Positions 1 through 9,870 of a stretch of 64,000 nucleotides of DNA are shown one piece after another. The first letter of the stretch is position 1. The number at the start of each line of letters is the position of its first letter. Below the pieces are notes generated by a model. It saw nothing but the letters and a program-made list of their open reading frames with translations. It did not search any database and had not been told where the DNA came from. Both the position numbers and the translations under genes were made by a program. Origin of the DNA: Phascolarctos cinereus (Eukaryota > Chordata > Mammalia > Diprotodontia > Phascolarctidae); NCBI RefSeq assembly GCF_002099425.1, contig NW_018344184.1, positions 3,045,001-3,109,000 of the forward strand, read 5' to 3'.

Positions 1-636
1 ACTCTTTTAGATACAGACTTAGTAGTGGTATTGCTGAATCACAGGGTATGTACAGTTTTATAGCCCTTTTCAGCATAGTTCCAAATTGTTCTCCAGAATG
101 GTTGGATTAGTTCACAACTCCACTAACACTTCATTAGTGTCTCAATTTTCCCATATTCTCGCTAACATTTGTCATTTTCCTTTTCTGTCCTATTTGCCAA
201 TCTGATAGGTATGAGGTAGTGCCTCAGAGTTGTTTTAGTTCTGACCAATAGTGATTTAGAGCATTTTTATATGACTATAGATAACTTTGATTTCTTCATC
301 TGAAAAGTACCTTTTATATCCTTTGACCATTTATCAATTGGGAAATGACTTGTGTTCTTATAAATTTGACTCAGTTCTCTATATATTTGAGAAATGAGGC
401 CTTTATCAGAGAAACTTGCTGCAATTTCCCCCCCCCCTGTTTTCTGCTTTTCTTCTAATCTTGGCTGCATTGATTTTATTTGCACAAACCATTTTTAATT
501 TAATGTAATCAAAAGTATCCACTTTACATCCCATAATGCTCTCTGTCTTTTGTTTGGTCATAAATTCTTCCCTTATCCATACATCTAACAGGCAAATTAT
601 TCCATGCTTCCCTAGTTTGCTTAGGAAAATATCTTT
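1..636 (-). mobile_element. L1 LINE fragment, C-terminal part of ORF2
   Basis: This is an L1 retrotransposon piece lying antisense and cut by the left window edge. The reverse strand at 267-485 reads as the C-terminal part of L1 ORF2 protein, with the words SDKGLISQIYRELSQ and DKWSKDIKG, equivalent to the 'DKGLI...WAKDM' stretch of mammalian L1. The same region recurs in sense at 14.99-15.2 kb. A C-tract at 428-436 and several stops show it is dead. Confidence 0.85.
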
Positions 637-637
637 C

Positions 638-712
638 TAATTAGAGCTATCAAAAATTAAATTGGTTCCCTTAATAGGTAGGTGCTTCAAGCTGAGGTTG
701 GATGACCAGTTT
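638..712 (+). mobile_element. L3/CR1 LINE 3' fragment
   Basis: Short piece matching the distal L3/CR1 ORF2 and 3' region: words equivalent to 'aattagagctatccaaaa' and 'gaggctggatgacca' occur in order. It matches the same segment of the long L3 copy ending near 12.89 kb. It directly abuts the L1 fragment on its left. Confidence 0.6.
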
Positions 713-739
713 TTATGTATATTTTATAGAATATAATCT

Positions 740-1012
740 TATTCATAATAGTTAACATTTATATAGCTCCTACTATGTGTCAGGAACTGTGCTTGGTGCC
801 TTACAATTGTTATCTCACTTGACCCTCAAAACAACCTTGGGAGTTAGGTACTATTATTACTCCCATTTTACAGATGAAGAAACTGAGGCAAACAGAGGTT
901 AAGTGACTTTCCCAGGGTCACACAGCTAGTTAGTGTTTGAGTCTGGATTTGAACTCAGATCTTTCCAACTTCAGGACTAGTGCTTTATTTACTGCATCAA
1001 CCTGGCTGCCCT
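740..1012 (-). mobile_element. MIR/THER SINE, near full length
   Basis: Ancient tRNA-derived, L2-mobilised SINE in antisense. The L2-like tail words (tactatgtgtcagg) come first, then the core 'cccattttacagatgaagaaactgaggc', 'gggtcacacagctagt' and the tRNA-related head ending in 'ctggctgcc'. Length and word order fit a nearly complete MIR. Confidence 0.85.
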
Positions 1013-2312
1013 AAAGATTGTATAGGTTGCATCAGGGTTGGCCTCTGAAGTCCTATTTGTCTCTGAGATTGTATAATGGTGAGTTTCAAAGCTGTATCTG
1101 AAGTTGTGCCTTTATACTTGGGACTGATTACAAGTCTGTTCTGGGATCTCGCTAGATTCTTAATTCTATCAACATGTTTGGAATGCAAGTTTATTGCCCC
1201 AATGTGTCATGCTTGTCTATGGACCTTAAAGGGTGAAACTGAATGCTCAACTATCTAATCCCACAGATCCCAGATTATGTTGTGTTATCTACACAGAAAA
1301 TGTTGATGTCACTATTGATTTGTATCAATTTAATCACTTTCTGGGGATGCCACATTGGTCATTATCTTGAACTGGTTGTGATCAGAAGGAAAATTGCTTG
1401 AGAAGGTTGGGCCATTCACAAGCCTTCCACATGAAATATTTGCTCTCAAAGGGTGCCTTTATGGGGAAATCCTAGTGTTATTCCATATTACATTAGCTAC
1501 ATGGCTTATAGTATATCTGGGAATGGTTGTCATGAAATCACTGGCTGCAAACAATATCTGATGCCTACTCTTCCCAAGGGCCTCATGTTTTTGCTCCCCA
1601 AAATTCTTTGTCTACTGGAACTCCTTTTCCGATTTTGACACCAGCTCTTCCTTTTGGCCAGGAGTCCTTGATACACAGCTTCATCCACCTTTCTCTCTGC
1701 TTACATTTTTTTTTTGTTCCCAGGACAAGTGCAATAGAAATGTTGGCTGACTTGTTGATTTCTAAAATAGGGGAAACAATCCTGTTGTGCTGACTTTATC
1801 GATGTTGAGGTTCAAATTAAAAAAATGCATGTGTGGTGTTTGCAGATTTAAAAGTGCTAATAAATGTCAGAGTTTTGCTGCTATTAATATTTTGTTTAAG
1901 TCAATATGATTTTATCAGTTTTAGGACCTCTGGGTAAGGTAGGGAAATTTACCCTACAAACTCAGATGGGCAACTATTCTATAAATTAGTCTTAGAGAGT
2001 TGCCTAGGACCACTGAGATGTTGAGTGATTGGCCAGGGTCAGAAAGACTGCATGTGTCACCAAGGAATTCATAATTCTAAGGCTGCCAATACCACACTGT
2101 CACTAAATGTTAGTTATTATTATTTTTAAAAATCATTTTTTTGCATACATATCAGGAGAGATGATTTTCTGAACCATTAAGGGCAGTGTCATGGCACCAC
2201 AATTCATTTTGCTATTGAAAAGACTATAAGGGAGAATGACATACTCTTCCAAAGGCATCTATCTTTCCACATAAAGAAATCTAGAAACCTTAGACAAAAA
2301 TCTAAATTGGCA
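1013..2312. other. No recognised feature
   Basis: About 1.3 kb with no repeat I can name. The longest reading frames are about 60 codons, overlap each other, and show no domain or splice context. It holds a T-tract at 1707-1716. It is unique or too decayed to classify. Confidence 0.5.
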
Positions 2313-2314
2313 AT

Positions 2315-2480
2315 ACTATTCTATTTAATTCAACAAGTCTTTATTAAGTTCCTACTATGTGCCAGGTGCTATGCAAGGTGTTGAAGATAGGATGCAACAG
2401 GAAAAATGAAACAACTTCTGACCCCAAAGAACTTTTGTTTTAAGGGGCAAAGAATAGAGAACACAAATAAGTCACTGCAA
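2315..2480 (-). mobile_element. L2 LINE 3' end
   Basis: Reverse complement of the L2 terminus: 'aacaagtctttattaag', 'tactatgtgccaggtgct' and then the antisense of the 'ctgtctttgtatccc' stretch. 3' fragment of a 5'-truncated L2. Confidence 0.75.
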
Positions 2481-2561
2481 TATACCAGAGCCATGGTGTC
2501 TACCTTTTCCTCAACACTAATGAACTTCCTTGATGAACTTAAGGTTCACGATGATAGAGTA

Positions 2562-2765
2562 CAAACAGAGGACCAGTGGACAGAACACTGGACTGAGAGT
2601 TAGGAAGATTTGTGTTTAACTCTAGCCTCAAACACTTACTAGCTATGTGACCCTGGGAAAGCATGTCATTTCTATCTGCCTCCATTTCCTCATCTGTAAA
2701 ATGGGGATAGTAATAGCACCTCCCTCCTAAGGTTGCTGTGAGGATTAAATGAGATAATATTTTAA
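2562..2765 (+). mobile_element. MIR/THER SINE
   Basis: Sense SINE. It has a tRNA-like head (ggacagaacactggactgag), 'cttactagctatgtgaccctggg', 'cctcatctgtaaaatgggg' and the MIR tail 'gctgtgaggattaaatgag'. It is followed immediately by another sense SINE. Confidence 0.8.
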
Positions 2766-3010
2766 GCAGCTAAGTAGTCTAATAGACCACTTGACCTTGA
2801 ATCAGGAAGGCCTGAGTTCAAATTTGGCCTTAGACACTTCCAAATTGTGACCCTGGGCAAGTCATTTAACCTATCTTTCTCATTTTTATCATATATAAAA
2901 TGGGAATAACAATATCACATTCCCCACAGGGGTGTTATAAGGGTCAAATAAAATAATCTTTGTAAAACATTTTGCAAAACTTAAGGTGCTATATAAATTC
3001 TAGTTATTGA
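2766..3010 (+). mobile_element. MIR/THER-type SINE
   Basis: Second sense SINE in tandem with the previous one. It has the head 'cagctaagtagtctaatag', 'gaatcaggaaggcctgagtt', 'gggcaagtcatttaacc' and a MIR-like tail ending 'gctatataaattctagtta'. The two copies differ too much to be a recent duplication. Confidence 0.78.
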
Positions 3011-3984
3011 TACTTCCTAACTAGGTGTTGCATATATTTCTTATAGAGCAACTGGTCACTTGGGATCTACTGCCCATCACAATAGGAAATCTTATATTTT
3101 CAAACTGCACAGTATTTCTTCATAAGGCCCAATTACTCCAGGTAGGTTATACCCATTGGTAACTAGCAATGAGGACAGGCTTAAAAAAGTCTCCTCTGGC
3201 CCCAGAAGAATTTTTGTGTCTTTTAATTATTTTAGGAGACATCAGCTTCTGCTGAGCCAAGTATCTATCTCTCAAGTGCATGCGGTATGGACGTGCCCAT
3301 CCAGACCATCTTTTCAGCTTATTTCTAAAGTAACAACTTAGCTGTGGTAGACTCATTCTCAAAATGGAACTGAAGACTCCATCTCAAATCCAGTTAGCTG
3401 CAGGAAGCTGATAAATAGAACTGATACCTTCCTACAACAAACAGGATTCTATGCCCAATGTTGGTGGCACACATATTTCCAGACAATATAGTTTCTGGCA
3501 AAACGTCAGCACATACTGCAGTGGAAATCACACAGTTTGTTACCAGGAACCTTTTCTAACTTGTCGATAAGCTTTAATGATCATGTATGGAATCATACCA
3601 GAATCATCTGAGGAAATTCCATCCAGGAGTGGCATGTCTAAAGAAGGAAGCCTCTAGAGTTAGGTAAGAAACTTTCAAAGTAATCATTTGTTTGAAAGGA
3701 TCGTGAGACTGCTAAGGATGGTGGGAAGTGAATTGTTGGAATAAGGGATCCAGCAACTTTTGCCCAGTTTCTCATCATTGAACACTTCATTCCATATTCA
3801 CCAAAAAGAGTTAGAATCAAACTATTTTTGTAATAACATTAAGAATTTTAATCTCTAATATACTAAATATTTATACTACCCAAATAAACAAATATTGCCA
3901 TATATGGATTTATTATCCCTTAGATATTACCCAAATAAATAAAACCTCTTTTTTTTGGTGGGGGAGGAAATCAATAATTTTATT
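3011..3984. other. Unclassified, repeat-poor stretch
   Basis: No repeat consensus recognised. On the reverse strand, open stretches of 71 codons (3147-3362) and 60 codons (3638-3820) lie in line. The first is rich in Arg, Lys and Trp. I do not recognise a protein, see no poly(T) that would mark a retrocopy, and see no splice signals that decide the matter. Most likely non-coding. Confidence 0.4.
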
Positions 3985-4255
3985 TTGGGGCAGCTAGGTG
4001 GTACAGCAGATAGAGCACTGATTAGGAGTCAGAAAGACTTATCTTCATGAGTTCAAATCTGGTCTCAGACATTTACTAGCTGTGTGACCCTGGGCAAGTC
4101 ACTTAACCTTATTTGCCTCAGTAATCTCATCTGTAAAATAAGTTGGAGAAGAAAATGGCAAACAATTCTAGTACCTTTGCCAAGAAAAACCCAAAAGGTC
4201 TCATGAAGAGTTGGACATGACAGAAAAATAACTAAACAACAAAAACAAGAATATT
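3985..4255 (+). mobile_element. MAR1/WSINE-type tRNA-derived SINE, full length
   Basis: Marsupial SINE, nearly complete. It opens with 'ggggcagctaggtggtacag' (tRNA-like head with A box), followed by the B-box region 'gagttcaaatctgg' and 'gctgtgtgaccctgggcaag'. The body 'ggagaagaaaatggcaaac' and the tail 'gagttggacatgacag' lead to an ACAACAAAAAC end. The tail resembles the RTE/BovB-like tail at 6.3 kb, which suggests the LINE that mobilised it. Confidence 0.9.
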
Positions 4256-4349
4256 TTTAAGAGTATAAAAGGTTTATGAGACCAAAAAATTTGAGAAGCA
4301 TTGCTCTAGATCTCATAAAAACAAAATATTCAGAATAGTATTTTTTGTG

Positions 4350-4795
4350 TAGTAAAAAGTCATAAACAAGATGGTTGCTCATCATTTGAGAACTGGTTAA
4401 ACAAATTATGACATTTGACTGCTATGCCATAAGAAATGATAAATACAAAGAGTTCAGAGAAAAATGGGATGTCTTGTATGAACTCGTTCTAAATAAAGGC
4501 CTCATCACCACAGAAACAATACGTACAATAAATAAAATATTAAATGGCAAGAACAACAAAATGAAACTTCATGGTATGTGATTATTATGATGTAGGTTGG
4601 TCCTGGAAATGAAAAGAGGAATCATCCTTTCTTCCTTTCATTGCATATGATGTCAAAATTTTGATAGGTTTTCCATAACATTATTTTTCTTATTTATTGT
4701 GAGGGGAGGCTCACTGGCTATGTGGAGCTATAGAATTCAAACTTATAAAAATATAAAAACAAAAGTCATCAATAAAATTTAAAAGAAAATAACAT
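4350..4795 (+). mobile_element. L1 LINE 3' end
   Basis: 5'-truncated L1 in sense. It contains 'gctatgccataagaaatgat', 'ggatgtcttgtatgaactc' and the 3' UTR, ending in A-rich 'aataaaatttaaaagaaaa'. The same ORF2-end words recur at 14.28-14.40 kb and 15.54-15.65 kb. It is strongly diverged, so old. Confidence 0.75.
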
Positions 4796-6229
4796 CTTCT
4801 GGGTCTTACTCTATGTGTATATTCTCTTCACCATTCTTCATTTTTTTTTTTATTTTAAAAGTTGGTTTCTGATAGGACATGCAGCAAGACCCATGAGAGT
4901 TCCTGACTCTACCATAAGGTTAGGGGGCTGGTGAGATATCAGATCTGTAGGACAAATGGGCATTGCCATGTTGATCATTTACAAAGGTCTTTCACCCAGT
5001 TGATTTCTCCTGGTGCTTTAGCACAGTGCATGGCACATGGTAGGTACTAAATCAATGGACTGAATGATTTGGGAACAGTTCAATCATTAGAAACAATTTC
5101 TAAGTTGCACGCAGGACCATGGGGCAATCACACAGGAAAGGACATAGAAAAGCGTAGGAGCAGTGTATAGGTACAAGGAATGTTTCCATCATAAAGGACT
5201 AACTGACATGGAATTTATCTCTTATGAAGGAAGTAATTATAGTCTAGATGTTTAATGTAGGCTTCAGCAAGAGGAGACTGATCCGTGATTTAGAGACTGG
5301 CCGTTTGCAATTTTACTGAGCTGAACCGCAAATTATATTAGTTTGTATATAAACTAGAGCATGGTACCATCTCAGATATTCTTTAAAATGGACAAAGGAT
5401 TGGTTTTTTCACTTTGTGGCTGGAGTGTGCCTTTGAAGGTTATCTGAATGATCAATCCCAGAGGACCCTAGAGGTTCTATGTCAGAGGTCAAAGCTGTTC
5501 TTTTGACAGTACCTCCCTAAGGGAATCTCTTAATAAGGCATCTTCACGCTTCCTGGATGCATTGTAGTTTGCGGGTAAGTATCAATGCAGATCATGGTGG
5601 CTGTGGAGTGTTCTTTTGGGGTCCTAAGCTTTGTGTGTGAGTTTCTATGGCTTTGGGAGATTTTAGCCAGCTTAAGCAAACGTTCAGACCATACATGTTG
5701 GCCTGTGTTTCCTTCAGGTAATAGAATCTAGGCATTCTACTACTTACATCTGTCTGGGACCACAGGAGAAGTGGAAGGTAGACTAAGGCAGCATTATCAC
5801 TGAGAGAAAAGTCAGTGAAAAAAGATTTCTATCTAATCTAGGATGCATACAGTGTATCTGAAGCAGCCATATGGAAAGTCTCCCTTAAAGTAGTATGTGC
5901 AAGTGTGCCACTTTGGCCACCAACACAGCTTTTCCAGGGCTATCTGGCATTGGTTGTTCAGCTAAACATTCTGAAGACTCCTTCTAGCCACAAAATAAAG
6001 GAATCAGCCTTTCTTATGCATCTATTACCATGACTGACATGAAGTCACCAGCCATTTCTATACCATGTAGTGTAATTCTAGAGACAGCCTTTCAAGAGTT
6101 TAAGTGGTTCTATTAGGTAAAGGGAGGAAGATGAAGAATATTTTGTAGGTCAAGGGGCACTGAAGAGCAGAATTAGTCTTCTTTTTTCTTTTGAGGTATT
6201 ATAATTGAAAATGACAGTGATTTGGGGGT
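4796..6229. other. Mostly unique DNA with a small L2 tail
   Basis: About 1.4 kb without a gene. An L2 3' tail in sense lies at about 5000-5072 ('gcacagtgcatggcacatgg'). The rest, including the block at 5260-5420, contains no repeat I recognise and no convincing reading frame. Confidence 0.5.
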
Positions 6230-6395
6230 GGGATTTGCCAGAGGTAGTTGTAGATAGCTTCATGAAAGCAATGAACACGAACTTGGAGAGACTTTGGGAG
6301 ATGGTGGAGGATAGAAGGGCCTGGCATGCTATGGTCCATGGAGTCAAAAAGAGTCAGACATGAATGAACAATGAAAGTTATAGCAGTAACAGTCC
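6230..6395 (+). mobile_element. RTE/BovB-like LINE or SINE 3' tail
   Basis: Contains 'gagatggtggaggatagaag', 'ggcctggcatgctatggtcc' and 'gagtcaaaaagagtcagaca', the classic 3' end of BovB-type RTE LINEs, also found in SINEs they mobilise. No reading frame remains. The tail matches the ends of the MAR1 SINEs in this window. Confidence 0.7.
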
Positions 6396-6616
6396 ACCAA
6401 CTTGAAGGTCTTCTTGTCCTTTGCTCATTTCCCTGACATTGAACACAATGCTGATTAAAGTATATTTTTGTCAAATCAAGAAAACATTTCCAAATAGGAA
6501 AAAAGGGTGGGAACTAGGCTGTGTGGGGAGCAGGTAGAGGAGGCCAGATTGATACACAAAGGGTCAAAACAGTTCTAGGAAAATAATATTGCATACTCAA
6601 GCACTGAAAATGGAAC

Positions 6617-7317
6617 TGTCATGGTCTGAGAGGTTGAAACCCCTCAAAGACTGTAGTATAGGACAGGGTCATCTGGAATGAATTCACAGACTCAAGAATT
6701 CTATAAGTCAAGGTGGCAAAGACTTATTGTTATGCTTTTCAGCAGGCAAGGATTCTTAAGGAACCTGCAAGAGACTAAGGATGGAGCTAGGGTTTATATA
6801 GAAAAGGGCATGGGAAAGGAATGCCAGGAATACTGATTAGGTAATCTAACGGTCCAGGTGTCTTTGGGAGCTATGAATGGGAAAGTATAAGGAGTATACC
6901 AGATGGGGAGGGAGATGACAGAGGTATGGATCTTGGGAGTCTGGCAGGAGGAAGAGTCCTTGGGTCGGCCAAGGACACAACTGCCTGGGCTGGGCAAGGT
7001 ACCCCTCTCTCTCTGTCTTGATGAGAGAATGCTCTGCAACAAGGGAAAGCTTTCTCACAAGACAGGAGCTTACTGAGGAATTGGGAGGCTTCCGGAGACA
7101 TGATCTGAGGGCTGGGGCCTGAGCAGCCCAGCACTCTCTCACCCAGCTTTGTGTAGTTGCACCAGGAAGAGAGATAAGGGTCTTGCTGGGGCCCATGCAT
7201 GAGTAATTGCTACGCACGGTGTCCCTGGGCTGGGGAACAATTGTCAGAGACAGGGTTTCTGAGACTAGGGAGAAATTGGGGTCCCAGTACAAGTGCAAGC
7301 ATCCAAGCAGCCCATCA
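6617..7317 (-). mobile_element. Solo LTR, class I (gamma-like) ERV fossil
   Basis: A 701-bp long terminal repeat in antisense. It begins TG and ends CA and is flanked on both sides by the 4-bp duplication GAAC (6613-6616 and 7318-7321). Read on the reverse strand it has a TATA-like word near 6793-6800 and a poly(A)-signal-like word near 6723-6728, in U3-R-U5 order. No internal viral sequence is attached, so it is a solo LTR left by recombination. Four-base duplications fit ERV1/gammaretrovirus-like elements. Fossil with no coding capacity. Confidence 0.85.
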
Positions 7318-7384
7318 GAACAAATAGGAAGAGAGTCTTTTTCTGGTAATAATCAAATTGAATTGGGTGATACAAAATAATGAA

Positions 7385-7605
7385 GGTAGCATTCGGATCA
7401 TAGGAACACAGATCTAGAGCTGTAAGGAACCTTAGATGCCATCCAATTTGATCCATTTTACAGATGAGGAAACTAGGGCCCAGAGAAGTAAGATGACTTG
7501 TGCAGGGTGACACAGGAGAAAAATGTATCAGAGGTAGGGTTTGCACCCAGACTATTTGTATATAGGGCCAATGCTCTTTCCGTTCTACCATAACGTATAT
7601 GTCCA
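7385..7605 (-). mobile_element. MIR3-like SINE
   Basis: Antisense SINE: 'agatctagagctgtaaggaa', 'cattttacagatgaggaaac', 'agggcccagagaagtaag' and a head ending near 'ccaatgctctttccgttcta'. Typical order for the MIR3/core-SINE type with an L3-like tail. Confidence 0.75.
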
Positions 7606-7609
7606 TATG

Positions 7610-7700
7610 TACTTTTTGTTGTTGTGATTTAGTCATTTCAGTTGTGTCTGACTCTTTTGGACTTTCAGCACAAAAGGCACTGGCAAAAGTATCAATGTAA
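7610..7700 (-). mobile_element. MAR1-type SINE tail fragment
   Basis: 'ttttgttgttgtgatttagt' followed by 'gttgtgtctgactctt' is the reverse complement of the MAR1 3' tail. The tRNA head is missing. Confidence 0.6.
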
Positions 7701-7811
7701 AAGAGCATTCAATTTGGAATCAGTTCACCAAGTCACAGTAATACATATGAGATTGAATTTGCCTTCTAAAGATAAAGTCATTAGTTCTCCTCACTTGTAA
7801 CTTGAATTTGA

Positions 7812-7968
7812 TGCATTTGTGATAGAATACGGTAGTGGGAAAACTTCCAGACTTGGAGTAAAAAGAAACTTAGGTTCAAATTTTGCATTTCTAGGTATGT
7901 GGAAGTGGGTGAGTTAAGTAGCCTCTCTGATTCTCAGTTTCCTCATCTAAAATAGGTGTAATACCATC
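7812..7968 (+). mobile_element. MIR SINE, left part
   Basis: Sense MIR: 'gatagaatacggtagtggg', 'ctcagtttcctcatctaaaa', 'aggtgtaatacc'. It stops where L1 sequence begins. Its tail resumes at about 8281-8355 ('cctcattgggcttcaa', 'gtgctttgcaaatcttaaaa'). Confidence 0.65.
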
Positions 7969-8280
7969 TATAGGAAGACCCTGCCTGTATTCAGAGAAAG
8001 AACTGATAAAAAGAAGTATATATAGAATAATTTTACATACACACATATTTGTCTCTAATGGTATCCATCTCTAGGGTGGGGGGGGAAGGAAAGAAGAAAA
8101 AAATGGGGAAAAAAGAAAGTTACATGATAACTTTATTATATATTTATTTCAAAGGAATAGCAAGTTGTATACAATAGATTTGCAGTTTCATGTGCAATCA
8201 TCTTTTTTTCTATTCTACTATCTTATGGAAATTTGCTTGTTTTATTTCTTAATTTCAGATTAAAATAAATACAAAAAATG
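7969..8280 (+). mobile_element. L1 LINE 3' UTR inserted in a MIR
   Basis: Starts within 'cctgtattcagagaaagaac', the ORF2-to-3' UTR joint of marsupial L1, continues through the G-rich stretch at 8076-8086 and ends 'attaaaataaatacaaaaaa'. The antisense equivalent is at 62.94-63.2 kb. It separates the two halves of a MIR. Confidence 0.75.
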
Positions 8281-8355
8281 ATTTACCTCATTGGGCTTCA
8301 ATTATCTAGAAATGATGTATTTAATGTGCTTTGCAAATCTTAAAACTTAAAAAGT
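8281..8355 (+). mobile_element. MIR SINE, right part
   Basis: MIR 3' tail words ('gtgctttgcaaatcttaaaa') resume directly after the L1 poly(A)-like end. They continue the piece ending at 7968. Confidence 0.55.
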
Positions 8356-8534
8356 GAATAGCTACATATATATTTACACATATACACATTTACACGTCTC
8401 CGTGTATATATACATACATATATTTAGGGCTTTTAGGTTTTTAAAACAATGTATGTGTAAATATATTACTATAGACATTATTATTATTATTTTATGTTTA
8501 TAGACATTGAAAGCTATATGTTTTATTGTTGGTA

Positions 8535-8715
8535 CATCTCCAATTTCCTGCTCCCTCTTTTTTCTGCTCCTTTTTATGTGTTGTCTTCCCTTACTAGAAT
8601 GTAAACTCCTTGAAGGGAGGGACTGCTTTTATTTTGCTTATAATATGTGCATTCCCAGAGTTAGCATAGTGCCTGGCAAATAGCAAACCCTTAATACATG
8701 CTCTATCTGTCTATT
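8535..8715 (+). mobile_element. L2 LINE 3' end
   Basis: Sense L2 terminus: 'actagaatgtaaactccttg', 'agggagggactgctttt' and 'atagtgcctggcaaatagc', ending near 'cttaatacatgctc'. Confidence 0.8.
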
Positions 8716-9524
8716 TCATGTCCTATGAATTACTGGACATTTTAAAAAAATTCCCCTACATTGCAAATACTTTCTATGGTATCTAGATCCATAGACTGAT
8801 AGAGGCGGTTTTTCCTCCCTCATTCCTTTTCAGTTTATTTCCCTCTTGACCAGATTTGCAATACTCCAGTCAAATATATTTTTACTACCCTGTATTTGGT
8901 GCATTCTATCCCTGACTAAGAACTCATCAATCCTACACATTAGGCTGCATTTCATAACTCTACATATTATTCTCACATACATTTTCTTAACCAGCAATTT
9001 ATTTCCCACATCTTTCCTTCTCTTCTGAAACCTTTGACTTTGATGGGTAACAATGATGTTTTCAACACCACATGTGCCCTTAAGGTCACCGGTTCCTTGT
9101 CTAGGTTTTCGTAATCCCTAGCAATACTTCCTTGGTTCCTTCTAATGATCATTTTCATCATCAGAATTGGATAGTAATAATTGGATTTAGAGAAAACTGT
9201 CTCCAGTGAATTTTTAGTTAAAAAATTTAGGTTTTTAAGATAGGTTAAGATCATATACTGTCATCCTATATCCCCTTCCTTGCCCTTCCCACCCACCCAG
9301 CAGCAATGCTTCAATCAGTAAAATATTGAAGTCTTCCTGCCTTGAATCAGTATTCATGTTGAATGTCTTCCTCCAACTACCTTCCTTTTACTTCTCACTT
9401 TCTTGAACCCCTGTGGCAGCCAACTCCATGTTCAGATTGTTAATTTCCTAATTTCGAGCCTTAATTTGCTTCTTAATAACTCCTACCTCCTGCTCCTGGT
9501 TCTGCTTTCTGGAGCCAATCTTAT
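8716..9524. other. Unclassified, AT-rich, no gene
   Basis: About 0.8 kb of moderately pyrimidine-rich sequence. Reading frames of 60 codons (8846-9028, forward) and 93 codons (8973-9254, reverse) occur but show no domain. It may be a decayed LINE part next to the L3 piece that follows. I cannot name it. Confidence 0.4.
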
Positions 9525-9870
9525 CCTTCTGGTACATAATAGCCCTTGCAGTATTTGAATAAAGCTGTCATATCTCCTTTAAGCCATCTTCTCTAGAGGC
9601 CGAGTACCTCAAATTCATTAAACCAATCTCTACTTAGTATGATTAGGAATCCTATCACCTCTAAGCCAATTTTTTTTTCTTTAGGCCAAATACTCCTAAT
9701 ATATTAAATTGTTCTTCACTTAGCATGATCAAAAATCCTGTCATCATTTAGATTGCCCTCAACTGGAAGAAGTTCACCTTGACCTATGTCTTCCCCAAAA
9801 CTCAAAGCCCCAAACTGAACACAGTACTGCATGAGGACAGCTGGGTGCTCTCTTGCAATCACTTATTTCA
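9525..9870 (-). mobile_element. L3/CR1 LINE fragment
   Basis: The reverse strand matches the distal L3 ORF2: equivalents of 'gatatgacagctttattcaa', 'agagaagatggcttaaagga' and 'tactgtgttcagtttggggc' in the order of the better copy at 12.35-12.6 kb. Diverged and frame-broken. Confidence 0.7.

Noticed and set aside
6846-7298. 150-codon reverse frame, proline- and serine-rich
   Set aside because: It lies wholly inside the U3 part of a solo LTR; no protein domain and no reason to be coding.
7265-7708. 147-codon reverse frame with a hydrophobic centre
   Set aside because: It crosses an LTR border, a MIR3 and a SINE tail, so it is a chance frame through unrelated repeats.
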